The notes beneath the pieces were generated by a model. The model made no database searches, was not told the DNA's origin, and saw only the letters and a program-made list of their open reading frames with translations. A stretch of 64,000 nucleotides of DNA from Phycisphaerales bacterium. GTDB taxonomy: Bacteria > Planctomycetota > Phycisphaerae > Phycisphaerales > SM1A02. This document shows positions 16,119 through 25,383 of this stretch, in pieces (within the stretch, counting starts at the first letter, position 1; the number at the start of each line of letters is the position of its first letter). The stretch spans positions 248,001-312,000 of the forward strand of contig JAQWMQ010000034.1 in NCBI GenBank assembly GCA_029246705.1, read 5' to 3'. Position numbers and translations under genes: made by a program.

Positions 16119-19118
16119 ATGTTCGAGCAACTTCCCATTCAATTCGAGGAACCTGGGTGGCTGCTGCTCCTGCTCTTGATCGTTCCAACCTGGCTGATCA
16201 CCGCGATCTACGGGGGAGCACTCTCCCGCGCCCGGCGAAGCCTCTCCTTCACGGTTCGCATCCTGGTCATCCTGCTGATCGCCATGGCGCTCGCCCGACC
16301 CAGCTGGGTCAAGCGGGGCGAGGCGATCACCGTCACCGTCATTTCCGACGTGAGTCGCTCGATCCCCCTCGCGGAACGCGTGCGTTCGGCCACGCTGGTC
16401 CAGTCGATGCTGCGCAACAAGTCCGAGCCCGACGACCGGATCGCCTCGGTCAGTCTGGGTGCCGATGCCCAGCCCTCGGCGAAGCCGCACCCTGAAACGA
16501 TCGTCGATCTCGACGCCTACGACGGTGAACGCACTGCCACTGATCTGGCCGCCGGTGTCGAGCAGGCACTCTCGCTGCTCCCGGCAGACACCGCGAACCG
16601 CCTCCTGCTCATCTCCGACGGCAACCAGACCCGTGGCAACCTGCTTGAAGCCGCGGAGCTTGCTCGCGCCAACGGCATACCCATCGACGTGGTGCCGATC
16701 CGCTACGAGTACGAGAACGAAGTCCTCATCGAGAGCGTCAAGGTGCCCACGCGGGCCCGACTGGGACAGACCGCGGATCTCCGGATCTTCTTCCGCAGCC
16801 AGAATGCGACCTCGGGTCGACTTCAGGTCACCCAGAACGACGTGCCGATCATCCTCGATCCGGAATCCGGTTTGACTTCGGTGCGCATCAACCTGCCAGC
16901 CGGACCGGAAGTCCTGAGTTTTCCGATCAGTCTCGATCAGGGTGGAGCGCATCGGTTCCGGGCGAACTTCGAACCCGATGAAGACTCCGTGGACGGACTG
17001 GTCGAGAACAATCGCGGAGACGCCGTGACCTTCGTTTCCGGTGACGGACGGGTTCTCATCGTCGAGGGCAGTGTCGATGAGGGCCTCGCCCTGGAACAGG
17101 CACTCCAGCAGGGTGGCATCGAAGTGGTCCGTCGTGGTCCCGATGTGCTTTCGATCGGTGCCGAACATCTCAACGGATTCGACACGGTCGTCCTCGCCAA
17201 CGTGCCGCGCTGGTCCATCGGCAACGAGGACGATCAGGCGCTTCGCTCCTACGTCCACGACCTCGGTGGCGGACTGCTGATGCTGGGTGGCAACGAATCC
17301 TTCGGAGCGGGGGGGTGGATCGATTCCCAGACCGCGAAGGCTCTTCCGATCAAGCTTGATCCACCACAGCAACGCCAGATGGTTCGTGGTGCGCTTGCAC
17401 TCATCATGCACTCCACCGAGATGGATCGAGCCAACTACTGGGGACAGCAGACCGCGATCGCCGCGATCGATGCCCTGACCAGTCTCGACTACATCGGCAT
17501 CACGACCTACAACTGGGGCGGAGGCGGCCCGTCGATCAACGGTGCATCCTGGGCCTTCCCCCTTCAGGAAGCCGGCGACAAACGAGCGGCGATCGCCGCA
17601 GCCAAGGCGATGGTGGTCGGCGACATGCCTGACTTCCAGGCTTCGATGCAGTTGGTCTACAACGGTCTCGATCCATTGAACGCCGGTCAGAAGCACGTCA
17701 TCGTCATCAGTGATGGTGATCCTTCGCCTCCGACCCGCTCCCTCGTGCAGAAGTACATCGATGCGAAGATCACCATCACCACGATCATGTTCGCCGGACA
17801 CGGCACCGCCCTGCACCGCCAGAACATGCGCGTGATCGCCGAATCGACCGGTGGACGCTTCTGGAACGAACCGAGTCCGAAGAACCTGCCGAAGATCTTC
17901 AACAAGGAGGCTTCGGTGGTCTCTCGATCACTGATCAACGAGGGCGATTTCCAGCCGATCGTGAGCCCTTCGGTGACCGGCCCCATCAAGGGCATCACCC
18001 AGGTACCGCCCATTCGCGGCTACGTGTTGACCGTTCCTCGCGAGGGTGGAACCGCGGAAGTGCCCATCCACGTGCTCTCCAGCGAGGGTGAGGATCCCCT
18101 GTTCGCCTACTGGAACTACGGACTCGGCAAGTCCGTCGTGTTCACCAGCGACCTGTCGGGTCGGTGGGGTGCCGCATGGACCGGGTGGTCGGGATTCCAG
18201 TCGATGTGGGAGCAGACCATCCGCTGGTTGATGCGTCCCGCCTCGCCTTCGAACGTCTTGGTACGTACCCGCACCGAGGGTGATCTTGCGGTGATCGAGC
18301 TGGAAGCCTCCGAGGATGACTCGGGCTTCATCAACTACCTGAACACCGATGCCCGCGTGCTTGCACCGGATGGTTCGGTCGAGAACCTGGAACTCCAGCA
18401 GATCGGACCGGGTCGCTATCGCGGGGAGTTCCCGGTCCTGGATTCCGGTGCCTACCTCGTCAACGTCGGGTTCCCGGTTCGTGGCTCGGACGGCGAGGTG
18501 GTGGTTCGAAACGTCCAGGGCGCGATCTCGGTGCCGTATGCCAAGGAATTCCGTTCGGTGCAGGACAACGGTGCCTTGCTGGCCACGGTCGCGGATCGAA
18601 CTGGCGGTCGGGTCATCGAGCTCGACACCCTGCCCGAGTCGATCAATCTCTACGATCGCGTGGACCTCGAGATTCCGCTTGCACCCAAGCGGGTCTGGGA
18701 TCTCCTTGCGATCATCGCCGCCGCCCTGTTCCTGCTCGATGTCGCGACGCGCCGTCTGGCGTTCGACACGCGTGCGGCCCGCGAGGCGGCCTCTCGCGCG
18801 ATCTCGCGGACGGAAGAGACATCCGAGGCGTCCGTCGCGGCCTGGAAGCGTGCACGATCCCGCTCGCGCGGTTCGAAACGAAAGCGTGATGCCACCGGCG
18901 AGACGTCGACGTCCGTTTCCGGAAGCACGGTCGACGAAGCAGAGGACATCCCCGGTGACTTCGATGTCAGCTCCGAACTCTCGGGTGACTCGCGAGCGAC
19001 GCCCGATGAGACTCCGAAACGACGCGCGGAGGAGACTCCGGGTTCCGAGGAGAGCAGCCTCGACCGATTGAAGCGTGCAAAGCGACGGGTGACCGGCGAT
19101 GAGGGTGAGGACGAATGA
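16119..19118 (+). CDS. Large VWA / glutamine-amidotransferase-like membrane protein
   Basis: 999 aa from ATG 16119; an in-frame GTG at 16104, 11 nt after a TAGAAT, is an alternative. Two N-terminal membrane helices (about 15-35, 45-62) precede a VWA domain with MIDAS 'SDVSRSI' near residue 76 and 'LLLISDGNQT'. A class-I GATase-like fold follows (about 310-415; 'VLIVEGSVDEG', 'GGGLLMLGGNESFG') without a catalytic Cys. A second VWA-like domain (about 423-600) has a degenerate MIDAS (IMHSTEM) but keeps 'ISDGDPS'. A final membrane helix near 860-885 leads to a charged cytoplasmic tail. First gene of the MoxR operon, with a 4-bp overlap to moxR. Confidence 0.85.
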   Translation: MFEQLPIQFEEPGWLLLLLLIVPTWLITAIYGGALSRARRSLSFTVRILVILLIAMALARPSWVKRGEAITVTVISDVSRSIPLAERVRSATLVQSMLRNKSEPDDRIASVSLGADAQPSAKPHPETIVDLDAYDGERTATDLAAGVEQALSLLPADTANRLLLISDGNQTRGNLLEAAELARANGIPIDVVPIRYEYENEVLIESVKVPTRARLGQTADLRIFFRSQNATSGRLQVTQNDVPIILDPESGLTSVRINLPAGPEVLSFPISLDQGGAHRFRANFEPDEDSVDGLVENNRGDAVTFVSGDGRVLIVEGSVDEGLALEQALQQGGIEVVRRGPDVLSIGAEHLNGFDTVVLANVPRWSIGNEDDQALRSYVHDLGGGLLMLGGNESFGAGGWIDSQTAKALPIKLDPPQQRQMVRGALALIMHSTEMDRANYWGQQTAIAAIDALTSLDYIGITTYNWGGGGPSINGASWAFPLQEAGDKRAAIAAAKAMVVGDMPDFQASMQLVYNGLDPLNAGQKHVIVISDGDPSPPTRSLVQKYIDAKITITTIMFAGHGTALHRQNMRVIAESTGGRFWNEPSPKNLPKIFNKEASVVSRSLINEGDFQPIVSPSVTGPIKGITQVPPIRGYVLTVPREGGTAEVPIHVLSSEGEDPLFAYWNYGLGKSVVFTSDLSGRWGAAWTGWSGFQSMWEQTIRWLMRPASPSNVLVRTRTEGDLAVIELEASEDDSGFINYLNTDARVLAPDGSVENLELQQIGPGRYRGEFPVLDSGAYLVNVGFPVRGSDGEVVVRNVQGAISVPYAKEFRSVQDNGALLATVADRTGGRVIELDTLPESINLYDRVDLEIPLAPKRVWDLLAIIAAALFLLDVATRRLAFDTRAAREAASRAISRTEETSEASVAAWKRARSRSRGSKRKRDATGETSTSVSGSTVDEAEDIPGDFDVSSELSGDSRATPDETPKRRAEETPGSEESSLDRLKRAKRRVTGDEGEDE

Positions 19119-20221
19119 GCCAGCCTCGCGAGATCCCCGGAACCGATGAGGTGGTGGAGGCGCTCCGTTGCGATGATCCCGGTCGGGCGTGCACGGCATT
19201 CCGCGAGACCTTCGCGCGACTTCGAGCCGAGATCGGGCGAGTGCTGGTCGGTCAGGACGATGTCGTCGAGGAGGTGCTCATCGCACTCTTCTCCGGAGGC
19301 CATGTGCTTCTCGAGGGTGTTCCCGGGCTCGGCAAGACCCTGCTCGTACAGACCCTTGGTGACACCCTCACCCTTGACTTCACCAGGATCCAGTTCACCC
19401 CCGACCTCATGCCGGCGGACATCACCGGCACCAGCATCGTGACGGAGGATCCTGCGAGCGGACAGCGCTCGATCACCTTCCGACGAGGTCCGATCTTCAG
19501 CCAGCTGGTCCTTGCCGATGAGATCAACCGGGCTTCTCCCAAGTCACAGGCCGCACTGCTTGAGGCGATGCAGGAGCGCTCGGTCTCCGCAGGTGGCGAG
19601 ACCCACGTGCTGGATCGTCCCTTCTTCGTCATGGCCACCCAGAACCCGATCGAACAGGAGGGGACCTATCCACTGCCGGAGGCGCAACTGGATCGCTTCC
19701 TGCTCAAGGTCCTGGTTCCGTATGCGCGACGTGACGAACTGAACGAGATCCTGCGCCGCACCACGTCCGAAGTCTCGACCAAGGCATCCCAGGTGATCGA
19801 TGGCGAGACGATCCTCGCTGCCCAGTCCCTTGCGAGGCGAATCGTGGTGGCACCCCTGGTGAAGGACTACATCGTCCGCCTGGTGCTTGCGACGCATCCG
19901 GACGGTCCCTTTCAACCGGAATCACTGAAGCGCGTGATCGCGGTGGGGGCGAGTCCCCGGGCGGCGCAGTCACTGGTTCTCACCGCCAAGGTCCTGGCGA
20001 TGATCGACGGCAGGTACCACGCATCCATCAGTGACGTCGTTCGAATGGCCGCCCCGGTTCTTCGCCACCGGCTGGTGCGCACCTTCGAGGCGGAGACCGA
20101 CGGCCGCTCGGTCGAGGACATCGTGGAGACGGTGATCGACAGTGTTCCCGTCGACCCCGAGCGCACCGACCCCCTTCGCCTGATCCCCAGCGCCCTGAGC
20201 GGTGAGGAGCGCGGCCCATGA
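19115..20221 (+). CDS. MoxR-family AAA+ ATPase
   Basis: 368 aa. Walker A 'GVPGLGKT' near 67-74, Walker B and sensor region '[24 protein letters not shown]' near 131-150 (quoted in parts), then '[22 protein letters not shown]' typical of MoxR, and an AAA lid. MoxR ATPases remodel or activate substrate complexes together with VWA-domain partners. Both partners are encoded beside it, and 4-bp ATGA overlaps join it to the genes on each side. Cytoplasmic. The N-terminus is about 40 residues longer than in many homologs, with no recognisable motif. Confidence 0.93.
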   Translation: MSQPREIPGTDEVVEALRCDDPGRACTAFRETFARLRAEIGRVLVGQDDVVEEVLIALFSGGHVLLEGVPGLGKTLLVQTLGDTLTLDFTRIQFTPDLMPADITGTSIVTEDPASGQRSITFRRGPIFSQLVLADEINRASPKSQAALLEAMQERSVSAGGETHVLDRPFFVMATQNPIEQEGTYPLPEAQLDRFLLKVLVPYARRDELNEILRRTTSEVSTKASQVIDGETILAAQSLARRIVVAPLVKDYIVRLVLATHPDGPFQPESLKRVIAVGASPRAAQSLVLTAKVLAMIDGRYHASISDVVRMAAPVLRHRLVRTFEAETDGRSVEDIVETVIDSVPVDPERTDPLRLIPSALSGEERGP

Positions 20222-21156
20222 GCAGCTTCTCTTCCGATCAACCCAAGCTGCAGCGTCCGGTCCGGGTCGATGACCTCATCGATTCACGACTGATGGCACG
20301 ACTGGAACGACTGGACATCGTGAGTCGCAAGATCTTCAGCGGCCGGGTCCAGGGCGAGCGACGTTCGCGACGCCGTGGCATGAGCGTTGAATTCGCCGAT
20401 TACCGACCCTATTCCCCGGGCGACGACCTGCGGTTCGTCGACTGGAACATCTACGGTCGACTCGATCGACTCTTCATGAAGATCTTCCTCGAGGAGGAGG
20501 ATCTCTCACTGATGATCGCGGTCGATACCAGCGGGTCGATGGACTGGGGCACCCCCAACAAGTTCGAGTACGCGCGAAGACTCGCGATGGCACTCGGTTA
20601 CATCGGGTTGATCAACCACAACCGCGTCTCCTTCTGCTCCTTCGGCGAAGCCGGAGGCCTGCAGCGACTGTCCAATCTCCGCGGGCGGCGCCGTACCCGC
20701 GAGGCCGGTGAGTGGCTTCTCAATCTCCAGCCGGGTGGCGAGGGAACCTTCGACGAGGCGATGAAGACCGTCGCACACTCCAGGATGGGCCGGGGCGTCA
20801 TGCTGGTGCTTTCGGACTTCCTCTACAAGGACGGCTACGAGAAGGGGCTTCGAGCGGTGGCCGGACGGGGATTCGACGTCTTCGCGGTGCAGATGCTCTC
20901 CCCGGAGGAGCTCGACCCCGGTGCGAACGGACTCTCGGGTGACGTGAAACTCGTGGATCTCGAGGATGACGAGGAGACCGAGATCACGGTCAGCCAGAAG
21001 ATGCTCGCCGGCTATCGAGGGACGCTCAACCGCTATTGCGGTGGACTGCGCGAGTACTGCCTCCGTCGGGACATCACCCACATGCTGGTCGACACCTCGA
21101 CCGACCTCGATGTCCTGCTCATGGAATACTTTCGACGACGGGGGCTGCTTCGATGA
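20218..21156 (+). CDS. DUF58 / VWA-like protein of the MoxR cluster
   Basis: 312 aa. The DUF58 signature is present: 'RRRGMSVEFADYRPYSPGDD' then 'RFVDWNIYGRLDRLFMKIF'. A VWA segment follows with 'AVDTSGSMDW' (DxSxS MIDAS, near residues 103-108). No membrane helix is visible, so it is probably cytoplasmic or membrane-associated via partners. DUF58 proteins nearly always sit with MoxR and BatA-like genes, as here, and are thought to be clients or cofactors of the ATPase. Overlaps of 4 bp on both sides indicate a tightly coupled operon. Confidence 0.9.
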   Translation: MSSFSSDQPKLQRPVRVDDLIDSRLMARLERLDIVSRKIFSGRVQGERRSRRRGMSVEFADYRPYSPGDDLRFVDWNIYGRLDRLFMKIFLEEEDLSLMIAVDTSGSMDWGTPNKFEYARRLAMALGYIGLINHNRVSFCSFGEAGGLQRLSNLRGRRRTREAGEWLLNLQPGGEGTFDEAMKTVAHSRMGRGVMLVLSDFLYKDGYEKGLRAVAGRGFDVFAVQMLSPEELDPGANGLSGDVKLVDLEDDEETEITVSQKMLAGYRGTLNRYCGGLREYCLRRDITHMLVDTSTDLDVLLMEYFRRRGLLR

Positions 21157-23135
21157 CGTGGCTGACACCCCTGACCGGATTGATCGTCGCGGCGGCGATC
21201 CTGCCGCCGCTCCTGCTGCTCTACTTCCTCAAGTTGCGACGCACTTCACGCTCGATACCCAGCACCATGCTCTGGCGCCGGTCGGTCGAGGACGTGCGTG
21301 CCAATGCGCCGTTTCAGCGACTTCGCCCGAGCATCCTGCTCTTCCTGCAGCTGCTCATCCTGCTGCTGCTGGTGCTTGCCCTGGCACAGCCGCAGTTCGA
21401 AGGTTCATCCAGTGCCGGCGGGCGCACGGTGATCGCGATCGACAATTCCGGTTCGATGAATGCAACCGACGACGAATCCGGACGCAGTCGGCTGGACCTG
21501 GCCAAGGAAGCCGCGGTCAATCGAATCGAGAAACTGCATGGTGGGGGACTCTTCTCCGGAAGCACCGAGGAGATCATGGTGGTCTCCTTTGCTGATGGCG
21601 CGGAAGTCCGAACCCCGTTCACCGACTCCCGTACCCAGGCGATCGCCGCGGTCCGCTCGATCGATCCCACCGACCAGGGCACCTCGATCGGCAAGGCGCT
21701 GAAACTGGCGCGTGCATTCACGATCTCCGTCGATCCGGAATCCAGCGGCAACGCCGAGACCATGGAGGACCCTGCGGTCTTCGAGGTCTTCTCCGACGGG
21801 CGGATCTCCGATCTCGATGACGAACCGCTGCGCGGGGGTGAGTCCGCCAGCTACACCGTGCTGGGCTCACCTGACTCGAGCAATGTCGGGATCGTCACGG
21901 TCGCCGCCGATCGCCCCTGGGATCGTCCCACGCAGATCCAGGTCTTCACCATGGTCGCCAACCATGACCCGGACCCGGTCGAGGTCGACGTCGAACTGCG
22001 TGTCGCCGGACGAGCTCGCGCGGTCACTCCGAAACCGGTGACCATTCCCGGTGCGGTCGAAGACCCCGAAACGGGAATCTGGAAACCCGGCATGGAACGC
22101 GTGATCTTCCTGCCCTTCGAGCAACCCCGTGGCGCCCAGATCGAGGTGCGACTCCTGCGTGAGGACGACCTTGCCTCCGACGACTTCGCCCGCCTGGTCG
22201 TGGCACCACCCAAGCAGCTGCGGGTCGCGCTCGTAGGAGAGATCGCCTGGTTCATGGAGAAGCTGCTCGAGGCCCAGAGCTACGAACGCCTGGACCTGCT
22301 CACCGCCGATCAATACGAACAGGCGATCGAGTCCGGAGAGAGCTGGGATGTGGTGGTGTGCCTCGGCTACTCCCCGGAGAAGCTCCAACCCGGTCGATAC
22401 CTGATCTTCAACAGCACCCGCGGGATCGAGACCCTCGAACCCTTCGGTGAAGCGGAAAAGGTCTTCGTCCGCAGTTCACAGGATGAGCACCCCGCCTTTC
22501 GCTACGTGGTCCTGGACGACCTCTTCATCTGGAAGATGCTGAAGGTCGTCGCAGGTGACGACGCACGCGTTCTCTCGGATGCCATCGAGGGTCCTCTGGT
22601 GGTCGAGATAGATCGCGCCGGTGTGCAGGTGCTCTGGGTGGCCTTCCATCCGCTGGACTCGACCTGGTGGCGCCAGAGAAGCTTCGCCATCTTCGTACCC
22701 AACGCCATCGAGTACCTCGCCTCGATCAGTGGAGCGGTGGTTGAGCAGGGCATCGAACCCGGCGAAGTCATCTCGATGCTGGTCGAGCCTGGAGCCTCTG
22801 CGGGGCTCGTGACCCTGCCGGATGGAACGACCTCCGAGGCGTCGATCTCCCCCGACGGCCTCCTGATCTGGGGGCCGGTCCAGCGTGCTGGTGTCTACGA
22901 AGTCGTTCGGACCCCACCCGGTGGCGAGCCGATCTCGGTCGAGGTCGCGGTGAACATGCTCGACCAGGACGAGGGTCGGATCGGCTCACGCGAGTCGATC
23001 GAATTCAGCGTCAATTCCGTGAGTGGTCAGCGAGCCGTGACGACATCGCGCAACGCACTCTGGCCGTGGCTGCTCGGAATCGGCCTGCTTGTCCTGATGC
23101 TCGAGTGGTTCGTCTACTTCCGCAAGGCGGCCTGA
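21153..23135 (+). CDS. BatA-like membrane protein with VWA domain
   Basis: 660 aa; start set by the ATGA overlap with the DUF58 gene. Residues 1-25 are a membrane helix followed by the BatA-type N-terminal block 'LLLYFLKLRRTSRSIPSTMLW', and a second helix spans about 55-75 (LLFLQLLILLLLVLALAQP). The VWA domain starts with 'VIAIDNSGSMNATD' (MIDAS DxSxS) near residue 95. A central beta-rich region is followed by a C-terminal helix 'LLGIGLLVLMLEW' ending in FRKAA. Probably presents its VWA domain to the cytoplasm or periplasm in a MoxR-assembled complex. Last gene of the operon. Confidence 0.88.
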   Translation: MTWLTPLTGLIVAAAILPPLLLLYFLKLRRTSRSIPSTMLWRRSVEDVRANAPFQRLRPSILLFLQLLILLLLVLALAQPQFEGSSSAGGRTVIAIDNSGSMNATDDESGRSRLDLAKEAAVNRIEKLHGGGLFSGSTEEIMVVSFADGAEVRTPFTDSRTQAIAAVRSIDPTDQGTSIGKALKLARAFTISVDPESSGNAETMEDPAVFEVFSDGRISDLDDEPLRGGESASYTVLGSPDSSNVGIVTVAADRPWDRPTQIQVFTMVANHDPDPVEVDVELRVAGRARAVTPKPVTIPGAVEDPETGIWKPGMERVIFLPFEQPRGAQIEVRLLREDDLASDDFARLVVAPPKQLRVALVGEIAWFMEKLLEAQSYERLDLLTADQYEQAIESGESWDVVVCLGYSPEKLQPGRYLIFNSTRGIETLEPFGEAEKVFVRSSQDEHPAFRYVVLDDLFIWKMLKVVAGDDARVLSDAIEGPLVVEIDRAGVQVLWVAFHPLDSTWWRQRSFAIFVPNAIEYLASISGAVVEQGIEPGEVISMLVEPGASAGLVTLPDGTTSEASISPDGLLIWGPVQRAGVYEVVRTPPGGEPISVEVAVNMLDQDEGRIGSRESIEFSVNSVSGQRAVTTSRNALWPWLLGIGLLVLMLEWFVYFRKAA

Positions 23136-23148
23136 CCCCGGAACTGGC

Positions 23149-23805
23149 TCAGCCGCTGGTGCTCGCGCGAAGAGAGCCCAGCAGGGCCGCGTCGATACCA
23201 AGGAATTCGAACATGTGGCTGTCGTATGTTTCCTGGTCCTCCTCGCGGGAGAGATCCAGTCGCAGTTCGTTGATGACCTTCGTGCCCTGGCCGATCCAGT
23301 CCTGCCAGGTCTCCGCGGCGATGTTCTCGCCGATCCATGCACCGATCGGGCCCCGGAAGGGAGCGCCTTCGAGCTTGTTGCCGGGTCTGCCGGTGCGGGT
23401 GCAGATGAAGGTGCCGCTGGCACGCAGTCGTTCCGCGGCTTCGTCGATCTCCGGTGCGAGCTGTGGTGGTTCTCGCCCGATCGAACGGAGAAGATCCGCG
23501 ATCGCATCCCGTGGCATCAGGTCGCCCTTGCCGGCTGCGACTTCGAACCCCTTCTCGAGGACCGCCACCGCCTTGTCCTCCCACCCCGCAGCGATCATCT
23601 CCTGACCGCACAACTGGTAGGCCTTGGACATCTCGGGGTTGGCCTGCACGCAGCGCTCGAAGGCCTGTGCCGCTTCCGCGTGTCGTCCTGCCAGGACGTA
23701 GACGTTTCCGAGACTGAAATGGGCCATCTCGTTGTCAGGGTCGGCATTGGCCATGTGTTCGAAGCGTTCGATGCGTTCGGCGAGGTCGGCGGGGGTGTCG
23801 CTCAT
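23149..23805 (-). CDS. TPR protein fused to an Fe(2+)-trafficking (YggX-like) domain
   Basis: 218 aa. Residues about 5-105 form TPR helices ('AHFSLGNVYVLAGRHAEAAQ', 'AYQLCGQEMIAAGWEDKAV'). Residues about 130-210 match YggX: Cys135 in 'TFICTRTGRPG', then 'IGENIAAETWQDWIGQGTKVI', 'NELRLDLSREEDQETYDSHM' and 'FEFLGI', equivalent to the family's W-x-x-W, LINExRL and C-terminal aromatic blocks. YggX proteins protect Fe-S clusters and help iron handling under oxidative stress. Ordinary YggX is about 90 aa, so the TPR half is an added domain, perhaps for partner binding. Convergent with the MoxR operon. Confidence 0.8.
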   Translation of the reverse strand: MSDTPADLAERIERFEHMANADPDNEMAHFSLGNVYVLAGRHAEAAQAFERCVQANPEMSKAYQLCGQEMIAAGWEDKAVAVLEKGFEVAAGKGDLMPRDAIADLLRSIGREPPQLAPEIDEAAERLRASGTFICTRTGRPGNKLEGAPFRGPIGAWIGENIAAETWQDWIGQGTKVINELRLDLSREEDQETYDSHMFEFLGIDAALLGSLRASTSG

Positions 23806-23905
23806 CGTTGGATCTCCATGGGGTCAGGCATGATAGATCAGAACACCAGGTGGTGTCCGCAGCGACCTGCGAGATGCCGATCCGACTTTTCCGGCTCCAA
23901 GCGGT

Positions 23906-23911
23906 TACTCT
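23906..23911 (+). promoter_or_regulatory. -10 element (TACTCT) of pyrD
   Basis: 8-nt gap to ATG 23920 and no Shine-Dalgarno. Supports this start over a long upstream extension. Confidence 0.45.
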
Positions 23912-23919
23912 CATCCTGC

Positions 23920-24843
23920 ATGGGACTCATCAGTACCGATCTCTGTGGGGTGGCACTGTCCTCTCCGGTCGTCCTGGCCGCGGGTACCTGCGGTTACGTC
24001 GATGAGATGGCCGATGCGATCGACCTGGCCAGGGTCGGAGCGGTGACCACCAAGTCGATCACCCGGGAGCCACGGGAGGGCAACCAGCCCACCCGGATCC
24101 TCGACGCACCCGCGGGAATGATCAACGCCATCGGCCTGGCCAACATGGGCCTGGATCGGTTCATCGCCGAGAAGGCTCCGCTGGCCGCTTCCGTGCCCAC
24201 CAACGTGATCGGTTCGGTCGCCGGTGGAAGTGTCGAGGAGTACCTGAGGATCGCCGGCCGGTTCGACGAGATCGAGGCGATACCGATCATCGAACTGAAC
24301 GTGTCCTGCCCCAACACCGACGATGGGCGCCATGCCAGTGACGACCCTGATCGACTGAAAGGGTTGCTGGCGGAAGTCCGAGGCGTGGTCACGCGCAGTC
24401 GACTGTTCGTGAAGCTTCCCCCGAAGACCGACGGCCTGGTCGACCTCGCGGAATCCGCGGTCGCGGGAGGTGCCGACGGCCTGACGTTGACCAACACCCT
24501 CGAGGTGATGTCGATCGACGTCGAGACGCGTCGTTCACGACTGACCCGACCGCGCATGGGCTACAGCGGTCCCGGGATCCATCCTCTTTCGGTGCGGCTC
24601 GTTCACCAGGTCTACAAGGAATTCGCTGCTGATGCCGGAGTGCCGATCATCGGGACCGGTGGTGTCTCCGACTGGCGTGAGGCCGCGGAGATGATCCTCG
24701 CCGGTGCCACCGCGGTGGGCATGGGGACCGCCCTCTACGTAGACCCACGCAGTCCAATACACGTCGCCGAAGGCCTTCAACGCTGGGTTCGTTCCCAGGG
24801 GTGTGCCTCGATCGGCGAACTGGTCGGAGCCTTCGAGCAATGA
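23920..24843 (+). CDS. pyrD: Dihydroorotate dehydrogenase, class 1B-like
   Basis: 307 aa. 'GVALSSPVVLAAGTCGY' starts the FMN barrel; 'ELNVSCPN' (about 127-132), 'MSIDVETRRSRL', 'GYSGPGIHPLSVRLV', 'IIGTGGVSDWREA' and 'VGMGTALY' follow class 1B order. It oxidises dihydroorotate to orotate in pyrimidine synthesis. Class 1B enzymes usually pair with the electron-transfer subunit PyrK, but none is adjacent. The usual KLSPN motif reads KLPPK here. ATG 23920 is chosen from homology and a -10 hexamer 8 nt upstream. The stop overlaps the next gene's ATG (ATGA). Confidence 0.9.
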   Translation: MGLISTDLCGVALSSPVVLAAGTCGYVDEMADAIDLARVGAVTTKSITREPREGNQPTRILDAPAGMINAIGLANMGLDRFIAEKAPLAASVPTNVIGSVAGGSVEEYLRIAGRFDEIEAIPIIELNVSCPNTDDGRHASDDPDRLKGLLAEVRGVVTRSRLFVKLPPKTDGLVDLAESAVAGGADGLTLTNTLEVMSIDVETRRSRLTRPRMGYSGPGIHPLSVRLVHQVYKEFAADAGVPIIGTGGVSDWREAAEMILAGATAVGMGTALYVDPRSPIHVAEGLQRWVRSQGCASIGELVGAFEQ

Positions 24844-25274
24844 ACGAGATGGATGATGCCGAACGTGGACGATTCGATGCACTGGTCGAGACCGAGGTCG
24901 CCGGTCTGCCTTATGCGATCCAGATCCTCCTTCAGGAGACCCCGCTCATCGTCGAGGATGGTCCCTCGGAATCGGTTCTGGCGGAATTCGGTATTCCACT
25001 CGAGCACGCGGACGAGCTGTGCGGTCTTCACTCAGGTGTCGGGCTCACCGAGCGCAGCGTCGAGGATCTTCCGGAGCTTCCGGAAACCATCACCATCTAT
25101 CGTCAGGGAATCGTGGCCCTGGCCGGCGGCTGGGAAGCCGGCGCCGAGGGCCCAAAGACCGGGTGCGGCGGTCCGGAGCGGGTCTCGGAGGAGATTCGCA
25201 TCACCATCCTGCACGAGGTCGGCCATCATTTCGGGTTGAGCGAGGATGATCTCGACAAGCTCGGTTTCGCCTGA
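24840..25274 (+). CDS. Zincin-like metallopeptidase family protein (DUF1025-type)
   Basis: 144 aa, starting at the ATGA shared with pyrD's stop. The C-terminal 'ITILHEVGHHFGLSEDDLDKLGF' carries HExxH (His125, Glu126, His129), characteristic of the short acidic 'possibl zinc metallo-peptidase' family of about 120-145 aa. The N-terminal half has 'FDALVETEVAGLPYAI' and 'ETITIYRQGI', also typical. Cytoplasmic. Substrate unknown in the family. Coupled to pyrD, but this is probably a genome-layout effect rather than a pathway link. Confidence 0.85.
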   Translation: MNEMDDAERGRFDALVETEVAGLPYAIQILLQETPLIVEDGPSESVLAEFGIPLEHADELCGLHSGVGLTERSVEDLPELPETITIYRQGIVALAGGWEAGAEGPKTGCGGPERVSEEIRITILHEVGHHFGLSEDDLDKLGFA

Positions 25275-25286
25275 GCATGCAGACAC

Positions 25287-25313
25287 AAGCCACCGGTGCT
25301 GCGGTGGCTTTCA
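25287..25313 (+). terminator. Possible terminator after the metallopeptidase gene
   Basis: 9-bp stem AAGCCACCG / CGGTGGCTT with loop GTGCTG. The following T-run is short (TTTC), so strength is uncertain. Confidence 0.45.
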
Positions 25314-25383
25314 TCGGTCGAATCTCGGGTCTCGGGTCGTGGGCCGTGTCCTGTTCGTTGCCAGGTGCTCGCGGCCCGGAGGG

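Noticed and set aside
16092-17816. Long minus-strand frame opposite the VWA membrane protein
   Set aside because: It is a GC-rich shadow frame with no domain signal. The plus strand encodes a coherent multi-domain protein.
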